Source: CAVWGP01 sp963754645 (GTDB lineage: Bacteria; Pseudomonadota; Alphaproteobacteria; Bin65). From it: a DNA stretch of 64,000 bases. Positions 52,254-61,487 of the stretch are shown piece by piece. Every line of letters begins with the position of its first letter. The first letter of the stretch is position 1. Location: positions 930,001-994,000 of the forward strand of contig CAVWGP010000011.1 in the NCBI GenBank assembly GCA_963754645.1, in the 5' to 3' direction. Made by a program: the position numbers and the translations under genes. The notes under the pieces are model-generated. The model was given only the letters and a program-made list of their open reading frames with translations. It had not been told where the DNA came from and did no database searches.

Positions 52254-53198
52254 ATGGCTGAATACGGCTTGGCAACCATCGCCTACAACAAGCGCTCCTG
52301 CGCCGCGATACGCGTCGGCGATTTCTACTGGCCGGTGCGCCCGGCCGCCAAGGCCAGCCTCGGCACCGAATTGCCCGACAGCGTCTTCGACATCATCGCC
52401 GATTGGGAGCGCATGACGGCCCAGCTCGATCGCCTCGCCGATGGCGCGCTCGCGGGCCGGCTCGATCGCAATCTGCGCATCGCGGCCGAGTCCGCCGCGG
52501 TCGAGGCGCCGATACAATATCCGCGCAAGGTTATCGGCGTCGGTGCCAATTACGCCGACCACGTGGCGCGCGCCCTGCCGCATCTGGAAAAAATGGGCAT
52601 TCCGCTGCCCACCGGAAAGCACAACCGGCCGGTCTTCTTTTTCAAGCCCGCCTCCACCGCCGTGGTCGGGCCGGGCGCCACGGTGCGCATGCCGGTCGAT
52701 TGCAAGCAATTCGATTGGGAGATCGAGCTCTCCGTCGTGATCGGCCGCCGCGCGCGCTGCATCTCGGAAAACGACGCGCTGGGCGCCGTCGCCGGCTACA
52801 CGGTCGGCCTCGACATGTCGGCGCGCGACCTGCACTTCGTGCCGAACTCGCTGTTCCGCTTCGACGCCTTCGCCGGCAAGGGCCACGACACGGGCGCGCC
52901 GCTCGGGCCCGTCATTACGCCGGCGAAATACGCCGGCGATCCGCAAGCCATGCGCCTGCGCCTCTGGGTCAACGACGAGCTGAAACAAGACGGCTCGACA
53001 TCCGGCATGGTCTACTCGGTCAAGCAGCTCGTGGCCGCGTGCTCGCGCATCGTCACGCTCGAGCCCGGCGACGTGATCATGACGGGCACGCCCGCGGGAA
53101 CCGGTTTCGAGAGCGGCAATTTCCTCAAGGTCGGCGACCGTATTCGCGCCGAAATCGAACGCATCGGCGTGCTTGAGGTCTCGGTCACGGCGTCCTAG
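52254..53198 (+). CDS. Fumarylacetoacetate hydrolase (FAH)-family protein
   Basis: A 314-residue metal-dependent enzyme starting MAEYGLATIAYNKRSC. The FAH core begins at RKVIGVGANYADHV; metal ligands Glu156 and Glu158 lie in FDWEIELSVVIGRR, followed by YTVGLDMSARDL, and the C-terminal TPAGTGFESGNFLKVGDRI closes the fold. Members hydrolyse acylpyruvates, decarboxylate oxaloacetate or hydrate 2-oxoacids in aromatic catabolism. It is the penultimate gene of the long plus-strand run, next to a VOC protein, suggesting ring-cleavage product processing. Confidence 0.88.
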   Translation: MAEYGLATIAYNKRSCAAIRVGDFYWPVRPAAKASLGTELPDSVFDIIADWERMTAQLDRLADGALAGRLDRNLRIAAESAAVEAPIQYPRKVIGVGANYADHVARALPHLEKMGIPLPTGKHNRPVFFFKPASTAVVGPGATVRMPVDCKQFDWEIELSVVIGRRARCISENDALGAVAGYTVGLDMSARDLHFVPNSLFRFDAFAGKGHDTGAPLGPVITPAKYAGDPQAMRLRLWVNDELKQDGSTSGMVYSVKQLVAACSRIVTLEPGDVIMTGTPAGTGFESGNFLKVGDRIRAEIERIGVLEVSVTAS

Positions 53199-53226
53199 CA
53201 TTCGCACTGCAACGGGAGCGGGACGC

Positions 53227-53700
53227 ATGACCGAAACCGCCTTGTCGGCCCGCCAGCGGGCGAAGCAATCCGCCGTCAAGCCATTCCGGCTTTCGCACGG
53301 CACGCTCGAAGTGCGCGATCTGGCGCGCTCGCGCAAATTCTACGAGGAATTCCTCGGCCTCGATTGCGTGCGCCACAACAAGCCGGCGATGCTGATCCGC
53401 AAGGGCGGCTATTGGTGCGTCGTGTGCATCGAGGTCGGCGACGGTGTGCATCCGCAGCACATCATGAATCACTGGGGCGTGGACGTCGCGGCGCGCGCGG
53501 AGGTCGACGAGGCTTACGCGAAGGCGATAGAGTTGAAAGACGAATTCGAAATCAAATCGATCACCAAGCCGGGCGATCAGCACGGGGTCTATTCGTTCTA
53601 TCTCCAAGATCGCGATTCGAACTGGTGGGAAATCCAGCACTGCGATCCGGCGTTGCACGACAAGCAGTATGAGCGCGGCGACGTGTATCCGCCGGCTTAG
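53227..53700 (+). CDS. VOC (glyoxalase/dioxygenase) superfamily protein
   Basis: A 157-residue protein starting MTETALSARQRAKQ at ATG 53227. One VOC unit pair is visible: LSHGTLEVRDLARSRKFYEEFLGLDCV, then QHGVYSFYLQDRDSNWWEIQHCD, which carries the usual metal-ligand His and Glu. The single-protein size fits lyases or extradiol-like enzymes that act as dimers. Function unknown; its FAH neighbour suggests a catabolic step. Its stop codon overlaps the stop of the convergent gene. Confidence 0.85.
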   Translation: MTETALSARQRAKQSAVKPFRLSHGTLEVRDLARSRKFYEEFLGLDCVRHNKPAMLIRKGGYWCVVCIEVGDGVHPQHIMNHWGVDVAARAEVDEAYAKAIELKDEFEIKSITKPGDQHGVYSFYLQDRDSNWWEIQHCDPALHDKQYERGDVYPPA

Positions 53701-54227
53701 CGCGCCGTTTCGGGATCGATTTTCATCGCTTCGAGAAAACGCGAAACCAGATTGTAGGCCGCGATCGTCGCCGTCAGCTCGACGATCTCGCGCTCGGAAT
53801 AATGCGGCCGCAGCGCGTCGAAAACCGCGTCGGGCACGTGAATTTCCTTCGTCATCGAATCGGTATAGGCCAGCAGGGCGCGCTGGGCGCCGCTGAACAG
53901 CGTCGAGGCGCGCCAATCTTCGAGCGCGTCGATCTGCGCCTGGCCGATCCCGTCTTTGAGCGCGAACGGCACATGGGCGGCGTATTCGTAGGGCGCGCGG
54001 TTGAGGATCGCGACCCGCAGGATCGCCAATTCACGCGGGCCGCCGGGCAAGGTGCATTTTTGCCGGATTGCGGTGAGGAAGCTCAACCAGCCTTCGGCCA
54101 CCGGCGGGCTGACCAGCAGCATGCGGTAGAGGTTCAGCAGCTTGCCGCCGCGCTCAGCTCGAATGCGATCCGCCAGTTTCGCGGTTTCGGTGCCGGCATG
54201 GGCGTCGGCATAGGCAATGCGGGCCAT
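53697..54227 (-). CDS. Carboxymuconolactone decarboxylase (AhpD-like)-family protein
   Basis: A 176-residue helical protein starting MARIAYADAHAGTETAKLAD at ATG 54227. The family core is ELAILRVAILNRAPYEYAAHVPFA, where peroxidase-type AhpD proteins would have a CxxC pair; here it is EYAAH, so a thiol peroxidase function is unlikely. The second segment is YSEREIVELTATIAAYNLVSRFLEAM. It follows the dehydrogenase gene by 22 bases and is the last gene of the minus-strand Liv operon. Confidence 0.85.
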   Translation of the reverse strand: MARIAYADAHAGTETAKLADRIRAERGGKLLNLYRMLLVSPPVAEGWLSFLTAIRQKCTLPGGPRELAILRVAILNRAPYEYAAHVPFALKDGIGQAQIDALEDWRASTLFSGAQRALLAYTDSMTKEIHVPDAVFDALRPHYSEREIVELTATIAAYNLVSRFLEAMKIDPETAR

Positions 54228-54249
54228 GGTCCGTGCTCCGTTTGCTGGG

Positions 54250-55185
54250 CTAGGAGAATTTCGGCTGGCCGCGCTTGTGGGCGACAAGCGCCATCAGGCG
54301 CCGGTCGCGCCACGCCTGCTTGCGGTCGAGCACCTCGGCCGGCGGCGTCGGGCCGCGCTCGCGCTGGATCGCATCGCGATTGCGTTCGTCCCAGGCGCCG
54401 GCATCCGCCGGTTTCGCGGCCAGGCGGCGATAGAGCGGCGCGTAGCGCTGCCAATAATCGGGGATGCCCGCGGGCGCGTTGAGTTCGATGGTCTCGATCG
54501 GGCCGATGAACGACCAGCGCAAGCCGAGCCCGTCGCGCACTGTTTTGTCGAGATCGTCGGGCGACACATAGCCTTCGCCGATCAGGCGCAGCGCTTCGGC
54601 GAGCAGCGCGCCCTGCAGCCGGTTCAGGATGAAGCCCTCGATCTCGCGGCGCACGACGATGGGCACCTGGCCCACCTCTTCGAACAGCGCCTTGGCGCGC
54701 GCAACAGTCTCGGGCGAGGTCCACGGCGCGCCGCACAGCTCGACCAGCGGAACGAGATGCGGCGGGTTGACCGGGTGCGCCACGACGCAGCGCGCGCGCC
54801 CGGCGAGGTTTTCGGTGAATTGCGAAGCCGGTATCGCCGAGGTCGAGGACGCGAGAATGACGTTCGCCGGCGTCGCGCGATCGAGCCGCGCGTAAACCGC
54901 GCGCTTGGTTTCGAGCACTTCGGGCAAATTCTCCTGGACGAAATCGGCGCCCGCCAAGGCCTCCTCGATCGTCGGGACCGGCCGGATGCGGGCCAAGGCC
55001 GCTTTCGGATCGGCGGCAAGGCCGTGCCGCGCCAGGTCGTCGAGGCCTTCGCGAATGAGGCCCATGGCGCGGTCCAGAATCGCCGGCGTCGCGTCGCAGA
55101 TCGCGACATTTTTGCCGGCGCGGGCGAACACCATGGCCCAGGCCCGGCCGATCAGGCCGGCCCCAATCAACGCAATGTTTTGCAA
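54250..55185 (-). CDS. 3-hydroxyacyl-CoA dehydrogenase-family NAD-dependent dehydrogenase (lambda-crystallin-like)
   Basis: A 311-residue oxidoreductase starting MQNIALIGAGLIGRAWAMVF, with the Rossmann GAGLIG at residues 8-13. Catalytic features are the Ser in ASSTSAIPAS and the His in VAHPVNPPHLVPLVEL; the C-terminal domain contains ILNRLQGALLAEALRLIGEGYVS. The VNPPHLVPLVE pattern points to the lambda-crystallin, L-gulonate or L-carnitine dehydrogenase branch more than fatty-acid FadB. It probably oxidises a beta-hydroxy acid imported by the adjacent Liv system. Confidence 0.88.
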   Translation of the reverse strand: MQNIALIGAGLIGRAWAMVFARAGKNVAICDATPAILDRAMGLIREGLDDLARHGLAADPKAALARIRPVPTIEEALAGADFVQENLPEVLETKRAVYARLDRATPANVILASSTSAIPASQFTENLAGRARCVVAHPVNPPHLVPLVELCGAPWTSPETVARAKALFEEVGQVPIVVRREIEGFILNRLQGALLAEALRLIGEGYVSPDDLDKTVRDGLGLRWSFIGPIETIELNAPAGIPDYWQRYAPLYRRLAAKPADAGAWDERNRDAIQRERGPTPPAEVLDRKQAWRDRRLMALVAHKRGQPKFS

Positions 55186-55197
55186 TCCATCCTCCCG

Positions 55198-57717
55198 TCA
55201 GAGCCAGAGCACGCGGCGGCGCAGATCGAGGTTTTTCGCGAGGTCTTGCGCCGGTCCCTGATGTACCACCCGGCCGCGCTCCAGGACATAGGCGCGGTCG
55301 GCCAGCGCCAGCACCAGATCGAGATTGTGCTCGACGATGACGACGGCGACCTCGTGGCGGAGCTTGTCGAAGGCGTGGAACAAATCTTCGGTGATGGCGG
55401 GCGACAGGCCTTCGAACGGCTCGTCGAGCAGCAGGACTTTCACGTCGCCGGCGAGCGCGCGCGCCACCGCGACCATCTGCTGCTCGCCGCCCGAAAGATA
55501 ATCCGCCGGCGTATCGAGCCGTTCGCGGATGCGCGGAAAGAAGGCGAAGATTTTCTCGTCGCTCCAGCCCGAGCCTTGCCCGCTCCGCCGCCGCATGCGG
55601 CCCAATTCGAGATTGTCGGCGACCGACATGCCGGCGAACAGCGCGCGGCCCTGCGGCACGTAGCCGATGCCGCCGCGCGCGATCTGAGCCGGCGGCGCGC
55701 CCGCGATGGCGCGGCCCTCGAGCGCGATCGTGCCCGAGGCCGGCGGCGCTATGCCGATGATCGATTTGAGAAGGGTCGATTTTCCCGCGCCGTTGCGGCC
55801 GAGCAGGGCGACGATTTCGCCGGCGTGCAGGTCGAGGCCGACGTCGTTGAGGATGTGGCTTTTGCCGTAGAACGTGTTGACGCCCGCGATGCGCAGCATG
55901 AGTTCGCTGCGCGCGGCCGACGTCGTCGCCTTCGCCACCAGCGCCGCGGCCCCCGAACCGATATAGACCTCCTGCACGCGCTTGTCCGAACGCGCGTCCT
56001 CGACTCCGCCATCGACCAGGATTTCGCCTTCGTTCATCACCGTGACCCGGTCGGCGAGCTCGAACACGCGATCGATATCGTGCTCGACCAGCAGCACGGG
56101 AATGTCGCGCGAGATCGATTTGATGAGCTGCGATACGCGCTCGCGTTCGGCGGCGGCGAGGCCGGCGAGCGGCTCGTCGAGCAGCAGCAGGCGCGGGCGC
56201 GAGGCGAGGGCGGCGCCGAGATCGACCAGGCGCTGCCCGCCATAGGAGAGCGCGGCGGCCTCGGCCTGTTCCATGCCTTCGAGGCCGAGAAAGCGAACGA
56301 GTTCGCGGGTCTGTTCTTCGATATCGGCGATGGCGCGCGCCTCGTTCCAGGCATCGAAGCGCTTGGCGTGCTGGGCCTGCAGGCCGAGGCGCAAGGTTTC
56401 TTCCACCGTCAGCGACGGATAGAGATTGGTGATCTGGAACGAGCGCGCCAAGCCGCGCCGGTTGATCGCGTCGGCGGACAGGCCGCCGATGGGTTCGCCC
56501 GCGATCCGCACCGTGCCGCTGTCGGGCGCGAAAAGGCCGGAGATCAGGTTGAACGCCGTCGTCTTGCCGGCGCCGTTCGGGCCGATCAGCGCGTGCAGGC
56601 TGCGGTCGGCCACGGCGAACGACGCGCCGCGCACCGCGCGAATGCCGCCGAAACTCTTGGCGACACTGTTGACCGCGAGGATCGGACCGCCGCCGGCATG
56701 CGGCGGCTTCAGGAATTCCGGCAGCGCGGTTCCCGCCGCCGATTTGCGCTCCGCCATGGCCGCGGCGAGCACGGTTTTCTTGCGGAACGGCGCGCGCAAT
56801 CTTTCGTACACGCCGACCAGGCCGGTCGGCGAAAATACGACGAAGCCGACGAACAGCAGGCCGAAATAGAACAGCCAGTTCGCCGTCCAGATCGACAGCG
56901 CCTCGCGGAACAGGATGAAAAACAGCGCGCCGATCGCCGGGCCGTAGAAGCTGCGCATGCCGCCGATCACGACCATGGCCAGCAGCTCGCCGGAAAAGGC
57001 GACGCCGATCGGATCGGCCGAGGCGAAGCGGTGATTGAACACCGAAAGCGCGCCGGCAAGGCCGGTGATCGACGCCGAGACGACGAAGGCGATGAGCTTG
57101 TAGCGGTCGGTCGCGTAGCCCTGAAACGTCGCGCGCTGCTGGTTTTCGCGGATCGCGATCAGCACGCTGCCCACCGGCGACAAATGAAAGCGCTTAAGCG
57201 CGTAGATCACGCCGACGGCGATGGCCGAAACCAGCGCGTAGTAAATCCACGATACGCCGAGATCGACGCCGAGCAGCTTCGGCCGCGTAACGCCGCCCAA
57301 GCCGCTTTCGCCGCCGGTGAACGAGGTCCAGCGGTACGCGATGGCGAAGAGCAGGGCGGTCAGCGCCAGCGTGAGCAGCGAGAAATAAACGCCGCGCCGG
57401 CGCAGGATCAGGGCGCCCGCCGGAACGCTGACCAGGCCGACGAAGACGAAGCCGGCGAGCAGCGGCAGCACGAACTCGCCGGGCAGCCAGTGGCGCTGCA
57501 CCAGCGCCGCGCCGTAGGCGCCGAGCCCGAACCACGCGCCGTGCCCGAACGAGACCAGGCCGGTATGGCCGACCAGGACGTTGAGGCCGAGCACGGCGAT
57601 GGAAAAAATCACCAGGTCGGTGGCATTGGTCAGCGTCAGGCCCAGGCCGCGCAGGACGAACGGGATGGCCAGCGCCGCGAGCGCCGCAACAAGCACGGTG
57701 CGCCAGGTTTCGCGCAT
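55198..57717 (-). CDS. Triple fusion LivM permease-LivG ATPase-LivF ATPase
   Basis: One 839-residue polypeptide. Residues 1-310 form a LivM permease (SFGHGAWFGLGAYGAALV, coupling loop AIRENQQRATFQGYATDRYKL). After a linker of about 35 residues comes a LivG ATPase with Walker A GPNGAGKT at 379-386, a modified signature LSYGGQRLVDL at 490-500 and LLLLDEPLAGL. After a second linker a LivF ATPase follows with GRNGAGKS at 640-647, LSGGEQQM at 741-748 and VLLLDEPFEGLSP. The whole frame is open without stops, so the fusion is real. It works with the separate LivH and binding protein upstream. Confidence 0.92.
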   Translation of the reverse strand: MRETWRTVLVAALAALAIPFVLRGLGLTLTNATDLVIFSIAVLGLNVLVGHTGLVSFGHGAWFGLGAYGAALVQRHWLPGEFVLPLLAGFVFVGLVSVPAGALILRRRGVYFSLLTLALTALLFAIAYRWTSFTGGESGLGGVTRPKLLGVDLGVSWIYYALVSAIAVGVIYALKRFHLSPVGSVLIAIRENQQRATFQGYATDRYKLIAFVVSASITGLAGALSVFNHRFASADPIGVAFSGELLAMVVIGGMRSFYGPAIGALFFILFREALSIWTANWLFYFGLLFVGFVVFSPTGLVGVYERLRAPFRKKTVLAAAMAERKSAAGTALPEFLKPPHAGGGPILAVNSVAKSFGGIRAVRGASFAVADRSLHALIGPNGAGKTTAFNLISGLFAPDSGTVRIAGEPIGGLSADAINRRGLARSFQITNLYPSLTVEETLRLGLQAQHAKRFDAWNEARAIADIEEQTRELVRFLGLEGMEQAEAAALSYGGQRLVDLGAALASRPRLLLLDEPLAGLAAAERERVSQLIKSISRDIPVLLVEHDIDRVFELADRVTVMNEGEILVDGGVEDARSDKRVQEVYIGSGAAALVAKATTSAARSELMLRIAGVNTFYGKSHILNDVGLDLHAGEIVALLGRNGAGKSTLLKSIIGIAPPASGTIALEGRAIAGAPPAQIARGGIGYVPQGRALFAGMSVADNLELGRMRRRSGQGSGWSDEKIFAFFPRIRERLDTPADYLSGGEQQMVAVARALAGDVKVLLLDEPFEGLSPAITEDLFHAFDKLRHEVAVVIVEHNLDLVLALADRAYVLERGRVVHQGPAQDLAKNLDLRRRVLWL

Positions 57718-57723
57718 CGCCCG

Positions 57724-58599
57724 CTACTCGAATTTCTGGATGCGCTCGCCGAACAACCCGCGCGGCCGCAAGATCAACACCAGCGCCATCAGCAGATACA
57801 TCGAAGCCTCGGCGGCCGAGGGCAGGTATTGAACCGTGATGCCGCGCGCGACTCCAACAAGCGCGGCGGCGGCAACAACGCCCCAGAACGAGCCGAGGCC
57901 GCCGATCACGACGACGACGAAGGCCGCCGTGATGACTTCGCTGCCCATCGCCGGATGCACGCCGGCGAGCGGCGCTTGCAGCACGCCGGACAGCCCGGCG
58001 AGGCCGATGCCGAGCGCCGCCACGGTCGTCATATAGGGGCGCAGCGAAATGCCGAGCGCGCCGACCATGTCGGGGTTCTGCACGCCGGCGCGCACCACGC
58101 GGCCGAACGGCGTCCGATGCAGCAGAAACCAGATCCCGGCGACGCTGACGATGGCGACCGCCAAAACCATCAGCCGGTAACGGGAATAGATGAACTCGCC
58201 GACGAAGACCTGGCCGCGCAGCTCGGGCGGAATCGAGAACGGCAGCGGCGTCGCCCCCCAGATCATGCGCAGCGCCTGCTCGCCGACCATGGCCAGGCCG
58301 AAGGTCAGCAGCAGGGTGAGGATCGGATCGGATTTGTAGAAGCGGCGGAACAGCAGCGCCTCGGTCGCGATCCCGAGCAGGCCGACCAAGGCGGGCGACG
58401 CGAGCGCGGCGCCGCCATAGCCGATGCGGTCGGCGAGGATGACGGCGAAATAGGCGCCGAAGGCATAGAAGGCGCCGTGCGCGAGATTGACGATGCCGCC
58501 GAGGCTGAAAATCAGCGACAGCCCCAGCGCGATCATCAAGTAGTTGGCGCCGGCGAGCAGGCCGTTCAGCACCTGCTCGAGAATGAAGACGAGCTGCAC
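57724..58599 (-). CDS. livH: ABC transporter permease LivH (third system)
   Basis: A 291-residue permease starting MQLVFILEQVLNGLLAGANYLMIAL. LivH blocks are GGIVNLAHGAFYAFGAYFA and the coupling loop RAGVQNPDMVGALGISLRPY; it ends LILRPRGLFGERIQKFE. It lies six bases before the LivMGF fusion gene and 57 bases after the binding-protein gene. Confidence 0.91.
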   Translation of the reverse strand: MQLVFILEQVLNGLLAGANYLMIALGLSLIFSLGGIVNLAHGAFYAFGAYFAVILADRIGYGGAALASPALVGLLGIATEALLFRRFYKSDPILTLLLTFGLAMVGEQALRMIWGATPLPFSIPPELRGQVFVGEFIYSRYRLMVLAVAIVSVAGIWFLLHRTPFGRVVRAGVQNPDMVGALGISLRPYMTTVAALGIGLAGLSGVLQAPLAGVHPAMGSEVITAAFVVVVIGGLGSFWGVVAAAALVGVARGITVQYLPSAAEASMYLLMALVLILRPRGLFGERIQKFE

Positions 58600-58656
58600 G
58601 GGCGCGCTACGATACGCGGCGGCGGCGCTTTGTGCGGCGCCGCCGCGCTCGGGCGG

Positions 58657-59904
58657 CTATGCCAGGGTGCAGGCGTTTTCTTCCTTGCTGGGCGCCAGGA
58701 TTTCGAGCGGCTCGCTCGCGCCCGGCACCGCACCGCCGAGCTTGACGATGTCCCAGCGGTCCTTGATCTCGGCCGTGGGTTTGGCCGTCATCGTGTACAT
58801 TTCGGTCAGGAGCTGGTGGTCCCAGGCGCGGAAATAATTTTCCCGCGACTTCATCGTGTCGAACTTGGCGCCCTTCTCGAAATAGTCGATGAGCTTCGCC
58901 GAATCGGTCGATTTGGTCTCGGCCACCGCCTGGGCGTAGATTTTCAGCGCGTTGTATTCGCCCCAGGCCTGATTCTCCGGCGGCTTGCCATGCCGCTTGA
59001 CGAATGCATCGACCCACGCCTTCGACTTGGGCGTGGCGAGATCGTGGTGCCAGATCACCGGCCAGGTGCCGCCGAAATTGCCCTTGCCCGCGCCCCAGGC
59101 CACCGCCGTGTCGAAGGCGAAGCCCCAGATCGGGAACTGCAGGCCGAATTCGGTGTATTGCTTGACGAAGTTGGTGATCTGCGCGCCGGCCAAATTGGAG
59201 ACGACGATGTCGGGCCGCGCCTGGCGGATCTTCAGCAGATAGGGGCTGAAATCGGTGGCGTCGGTCGGCACCAGCTCGTCGGCGGCGAAGCTGCCGCCGT
59301 TCTGCTCCATGAAGCGCTTGGCGACGCGCAGCAGATCGTGGCCGAAAGCGTAATCGGCGGTCAGCGAATACCATTTCTTGCCCTTGACCATGTTGTCGCG
59401 CAGCAGCGCGCGGCCGACGGCGCGGACATACATCGAGTTCGCCGCCTCGACGTGGAACATGAATTTGTTGCACGCCTTGCCGCGCAGCTCGTCGGAGTTG
59501 CAGCCCGTGTTCATGAAAATCTTCTGCGTCCGCTTGGCGACCTGGGCGATGGCGAGGCCCGAGGCCGAGGAAATCTCGCCGATGATGATGTCGACCTTCT
59601 CGCGCTCGACATAGCGCTCGGCCTTGGCCGACGCGGTTTGCGGATTGACGCTGTCCTCGGAGATCAGCTCGATCTTCTTGCCGAGCAGGCCGCCGGCGGC
59701 GTTGACCTCGTCGACCGCCATTTTCATCGCCAGCGCCGCATATTCGCCGAGCGCGCCCAGGAATCCGGTGAGCGGCGTCAAATGGCCGATCTTGACGGCG
59801 TTCGATTGCGCCTTGAGGATCGCGGGCGCGCCGATCAGGCTGGTCGCCGCCGCGGCGCCGGCGATGGCGTGGCGTCGCGTGATGGGCATGCGGATTTCGT
59901 GCAT
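58657..59904 (-). CDS. ABC transporter substrate-binding protein (Peripla_BP_6 type, third Liv system)
   Basis: A 415-residue periplasmic protein. The leader has a twin-arginine-like ITRRHAIAGAAAATSLIG and ends near LKAQS; the mature part begins NAVKIGHLTPLTGFLGALGEY. Landmarks: ELISEDSVNPQTASAKAERYV, IIIGEISSASGLAIAQVA, YSLTADYAFGHDLLR. First gene of the minus-strand operon that ends with the CMD-like gene. Ligand unknown; similar proteins bind amino acids, amides and aromatic acids. The gene is divergent from an SDR gene. Confidence 0.91.
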   Translation of the reverse strand: MHEIRMPITRRHAIAGAAAATSLIGAPAILKAQSNAVKIGHLTPLTGFLGALGEYAALAMKMAVDEVNAAGGLLGKKIELISEDSVNPQTASAKAERYVEREKVDIIIGEISSASGLAIAQVAKRTQKIFMNTGCNSDELRGKACNKFMFHVEAANSMYVRAVGRALLRDNMVKGKKWYSLTADYAFGHDLLRVAKRFMEQNGGSFAADELVPTDATDFSPYLLKIRQARPDIVVSNLAGAQITNFVKQYTEFGLQFPIWGFAFDTAVAWGAGKGNFGGTWPVIWHHDLATPKSKAWVDAFVKRHGKPPENQAWGEYNALKIYAQAVAETKSTDSAKLIDYFEKGAKFDTMKSRENYFRAWDHQLLTEMYTMTAKPTAEIKDRWDIVKLGGAVPGASEPLEILAPSKEENACTLA

Positions 59905-59994
59905 TGCTTCCTCCCGATTTGTGTGAGCTTTGCCCGGATATTGTCAAACGCGTTCCGGCGAGTCCAGCCTCGCCGGCGGCAACGGAGATCGCGA

Positions 59995-60771
59995 ATGGAC
60001 CTCGGCATCAAGGGCTTGAACATCATGATCACCGCCGGCGCCAGCGGCATCGGCCGCGCCATCGCGCGCGGCTTTCTCGCCGAGGGCGCCAAGGTCCATG
60101 TCTCGGACGCCGACGCCACCGCGCTGGCCAAGTTCGGCGACGAAAATCCGTCGGCCGGGCGCTCGCTCTGCGACGTTGCGAACCGCGCGCAGGTCAAGCG
60201 CCTGTTCGAGGACGCCATCGGCTTTCTCGGCGGGTTGGATTGCCTGGTCAACAATGCCGGCATCGCGGGGCCGACGGCGCGGGTCGAGGAGGTCGATCCC
60301 GCCGAATGGGACCGCACCTTCGCCGTCAACATCGGCGGCCAGTTCAATTGCACGCAACTTGCGGTGCCGCATCTCCGCCGCAGCCAGAATCCCAGCATCG
60401 TCAACCTGTCCTCGATGGCGGGCGTGCGCGGCTTCCCGATGCGCTCGCCCTACGCCGCCTCGAAATGGGCCGTGATCGGCTTCACCAAAACCTTGGCGAT
60501 GGAGCTCGGCCCCTTCGGCGTGCGCGCCAACGCGATCTGCCCGGGCAGCGTCGCCGGCCCGCGCATCGACGCCGTGTTCGCCAACAAGGCGCGGGCGAAA
60601 AATCTCGCGGTCGAGGAGGTCGTGCGCCAGGCGCTCGAGCCGGCCTCGCTGAAGCGCCTGATCGATCCGCAAGACATCGCCAACATGTGCCTGTTCCTGG
60701 CCTCGCCGCGCGGCGCGAATGTGTCGGGCCAGGCGCTGCAGGTGTGCGGGGATACGCAGTTTTTGCCGTAG
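59995..60771 (+). CDS. Short-chain dehydrogenase/reductase (SDR)
   Basis: A 258-residue classical SDR starting MDLGIKGLNIMITAGASGIG. The cofactor loop is TAGASGIGRAIARGF, followed by CLVNNAGIAGP; the catalytic Ser is in VNLSSMAGV and the Tyr-Lys pair in YAASKWAVIGF. The C-terminal CGDTQFLP closes the fold. ATG 59995 has a GGAGA element upstream. A cofactor-binding Asp after the second strand (VSDADAT) suggests NAD(H). Position divergent from the Liv operon with a beta-hydroxyacid-type dehydrogenase hints at a shared oxidation pathway. Confidence 0.88.
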   Translation: MDLGIKGLNIMITAGASGIGRAIARGFLAEGAKVHVSDADATALAKFGDENPSAGRSLCDVANRAQVKRLFEDAIGFLGGLDCLVNNAGIAGPTARVEEVDPAEWDRTFAVNIGGQFNCTQLAVPHLRRSQNPSIVNLSSMAGVRGFPMRSPYAASKWAVIGFTKTLAMELGPFGVRANAICPGSVAGPRIDAVFANKARAKNLAVEEVVRQALEPASLKRLIDPQDIANMCLFLASPRGANVSGQALQVCGDTQFLP

Positions 60772-60800
60772 GGCAGGCGGTGGGTTGCGCGGCCCGGTCG

Positions 60801-60966
60801 CCGAAGGCCGCCAAGTTTCGGTGTTGGAAGTTGGCGGCCTTCGCAATCCGCCAGATATTGTGGCGAGCACGCCCATCCACCCGGTATCTTGTGGGTCGAT
60901 CGGCCGCCAAACGGTCGATTTCGCCGAAGGCCGCCAAATTTCGGGCTTCGAGCTTGGCGGCCTTCG
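60801..60966. repeat. Two copies of a GCCGAAGGCCGCCAA hairpin
   Basis: CGAAGGCCGCCAA at 60802-60814 pairs perfectly with TTGGCGGCCTTCG at 60831-60843; the same 13-base arms recur at 60925-60937 and 60954-60966. Loop sequences also resemble each other. The unit lies just after the SDR stop and is part of the 724-base gene-free stretch 60772-61495. Confidence 0.8.
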
Positions 60967-61030
60967 GGCAGCGGCTTTCGGCTGGCGTCGCAGCCCGCGA
61001 TTGCCGCTGCCGCTTGTCGGGCCGGCGGGC

Positions 61031-61240
61031 AAAAAATCCAACGATTCCCGAAGATGATCATCTGTGTGTGTTGGGAAAAACGGCAGAAATGATCACCTTC
61101 GGCCGAATCAAGGGCTTAACCGGGCCGAAGCACAGATTATGGGGAATAGGGCCGCGAAAAAAATCCAATGATTCCGGAAGATGATCATTTCCGGGCATGA
61201 TCACCTTCGGAGCGGAATCGGGCGCGATGATCACCTTCAG
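61031..61240. repeat. Cluster of GATCA palindromic repeats
   Basis: The phrase AAAAAATCCAA...GATTCC...GAAGATGATCAT occurs twice (from 61031 and from 61157). ATGATCACCTTCGG occurs at 61089-61102 and 61197-61210, with a variant at 61227-61240. CCGAAGATGATCAT and ATGATCACCTTCGG are near-reverse complements, so each pair can fold; the tightest hairpin is 61174-61210. No ORF of credible size is present. The rest of 60967-61457 shows nothing else I can support. Confidence 0.7.
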
Positions 61241-61457
61241 CGTGAGGGGCAAAGGGTTGGCAAGGGCGGGCGGCCAAGGAACGATGCCGGCCGATCCGGC
61301 CGCCGCAAAGCGGGCGCAGGATTGCCGGGAACCGGCTGCGCAACGTTCCGTATTCGGCCGGCGCGCGACGAGTAGCGATTGGCGCTTCCGTTAATCGACG
61401 CCCTACGACTCGACAGGTCGGCGGCGGCAGATAATTAAGGTCTCAATACACTCAAGG

Positions 61458-61487
61458 TTCAAAAATATTCTCTGTCTCTGATAGACT
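61458..61487 (+). promoter_or_regulatory. Weak candidate promoter for the Gabija-type operon
   Basis: TTCAAA (61458-61463) and an extended -10 reading TG-A-TAGACT (TAGACT at 61482-61487) are separated by 18 bases, immediately ahead of a TGAGG element (61487-61491) and the ATG at 61496. The surrounding DNA is notably AT-rich for this window. Match quality is modest. Confidence 0.3.

Noticed and set aside
54217..60771. A 2184-codon open frame on the plus strand
   Set aside because: Most of it is antisense to the CMD-like, dehydrogenase, LivMGF, LivH and binding-protein genes; its composition is Arg/Ala/Gly-rich with no domains. Only the last 258 codons, from 59995, are a real gene (the SDR). 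Long antisense frames are a side effect of high GC.
60801..61240. CRISPR-like array
   Set aside because: Repeats occur only two or three times, are palindromic, differ between copies and are not separated by uniform unique spacers; no cas genes are visible.
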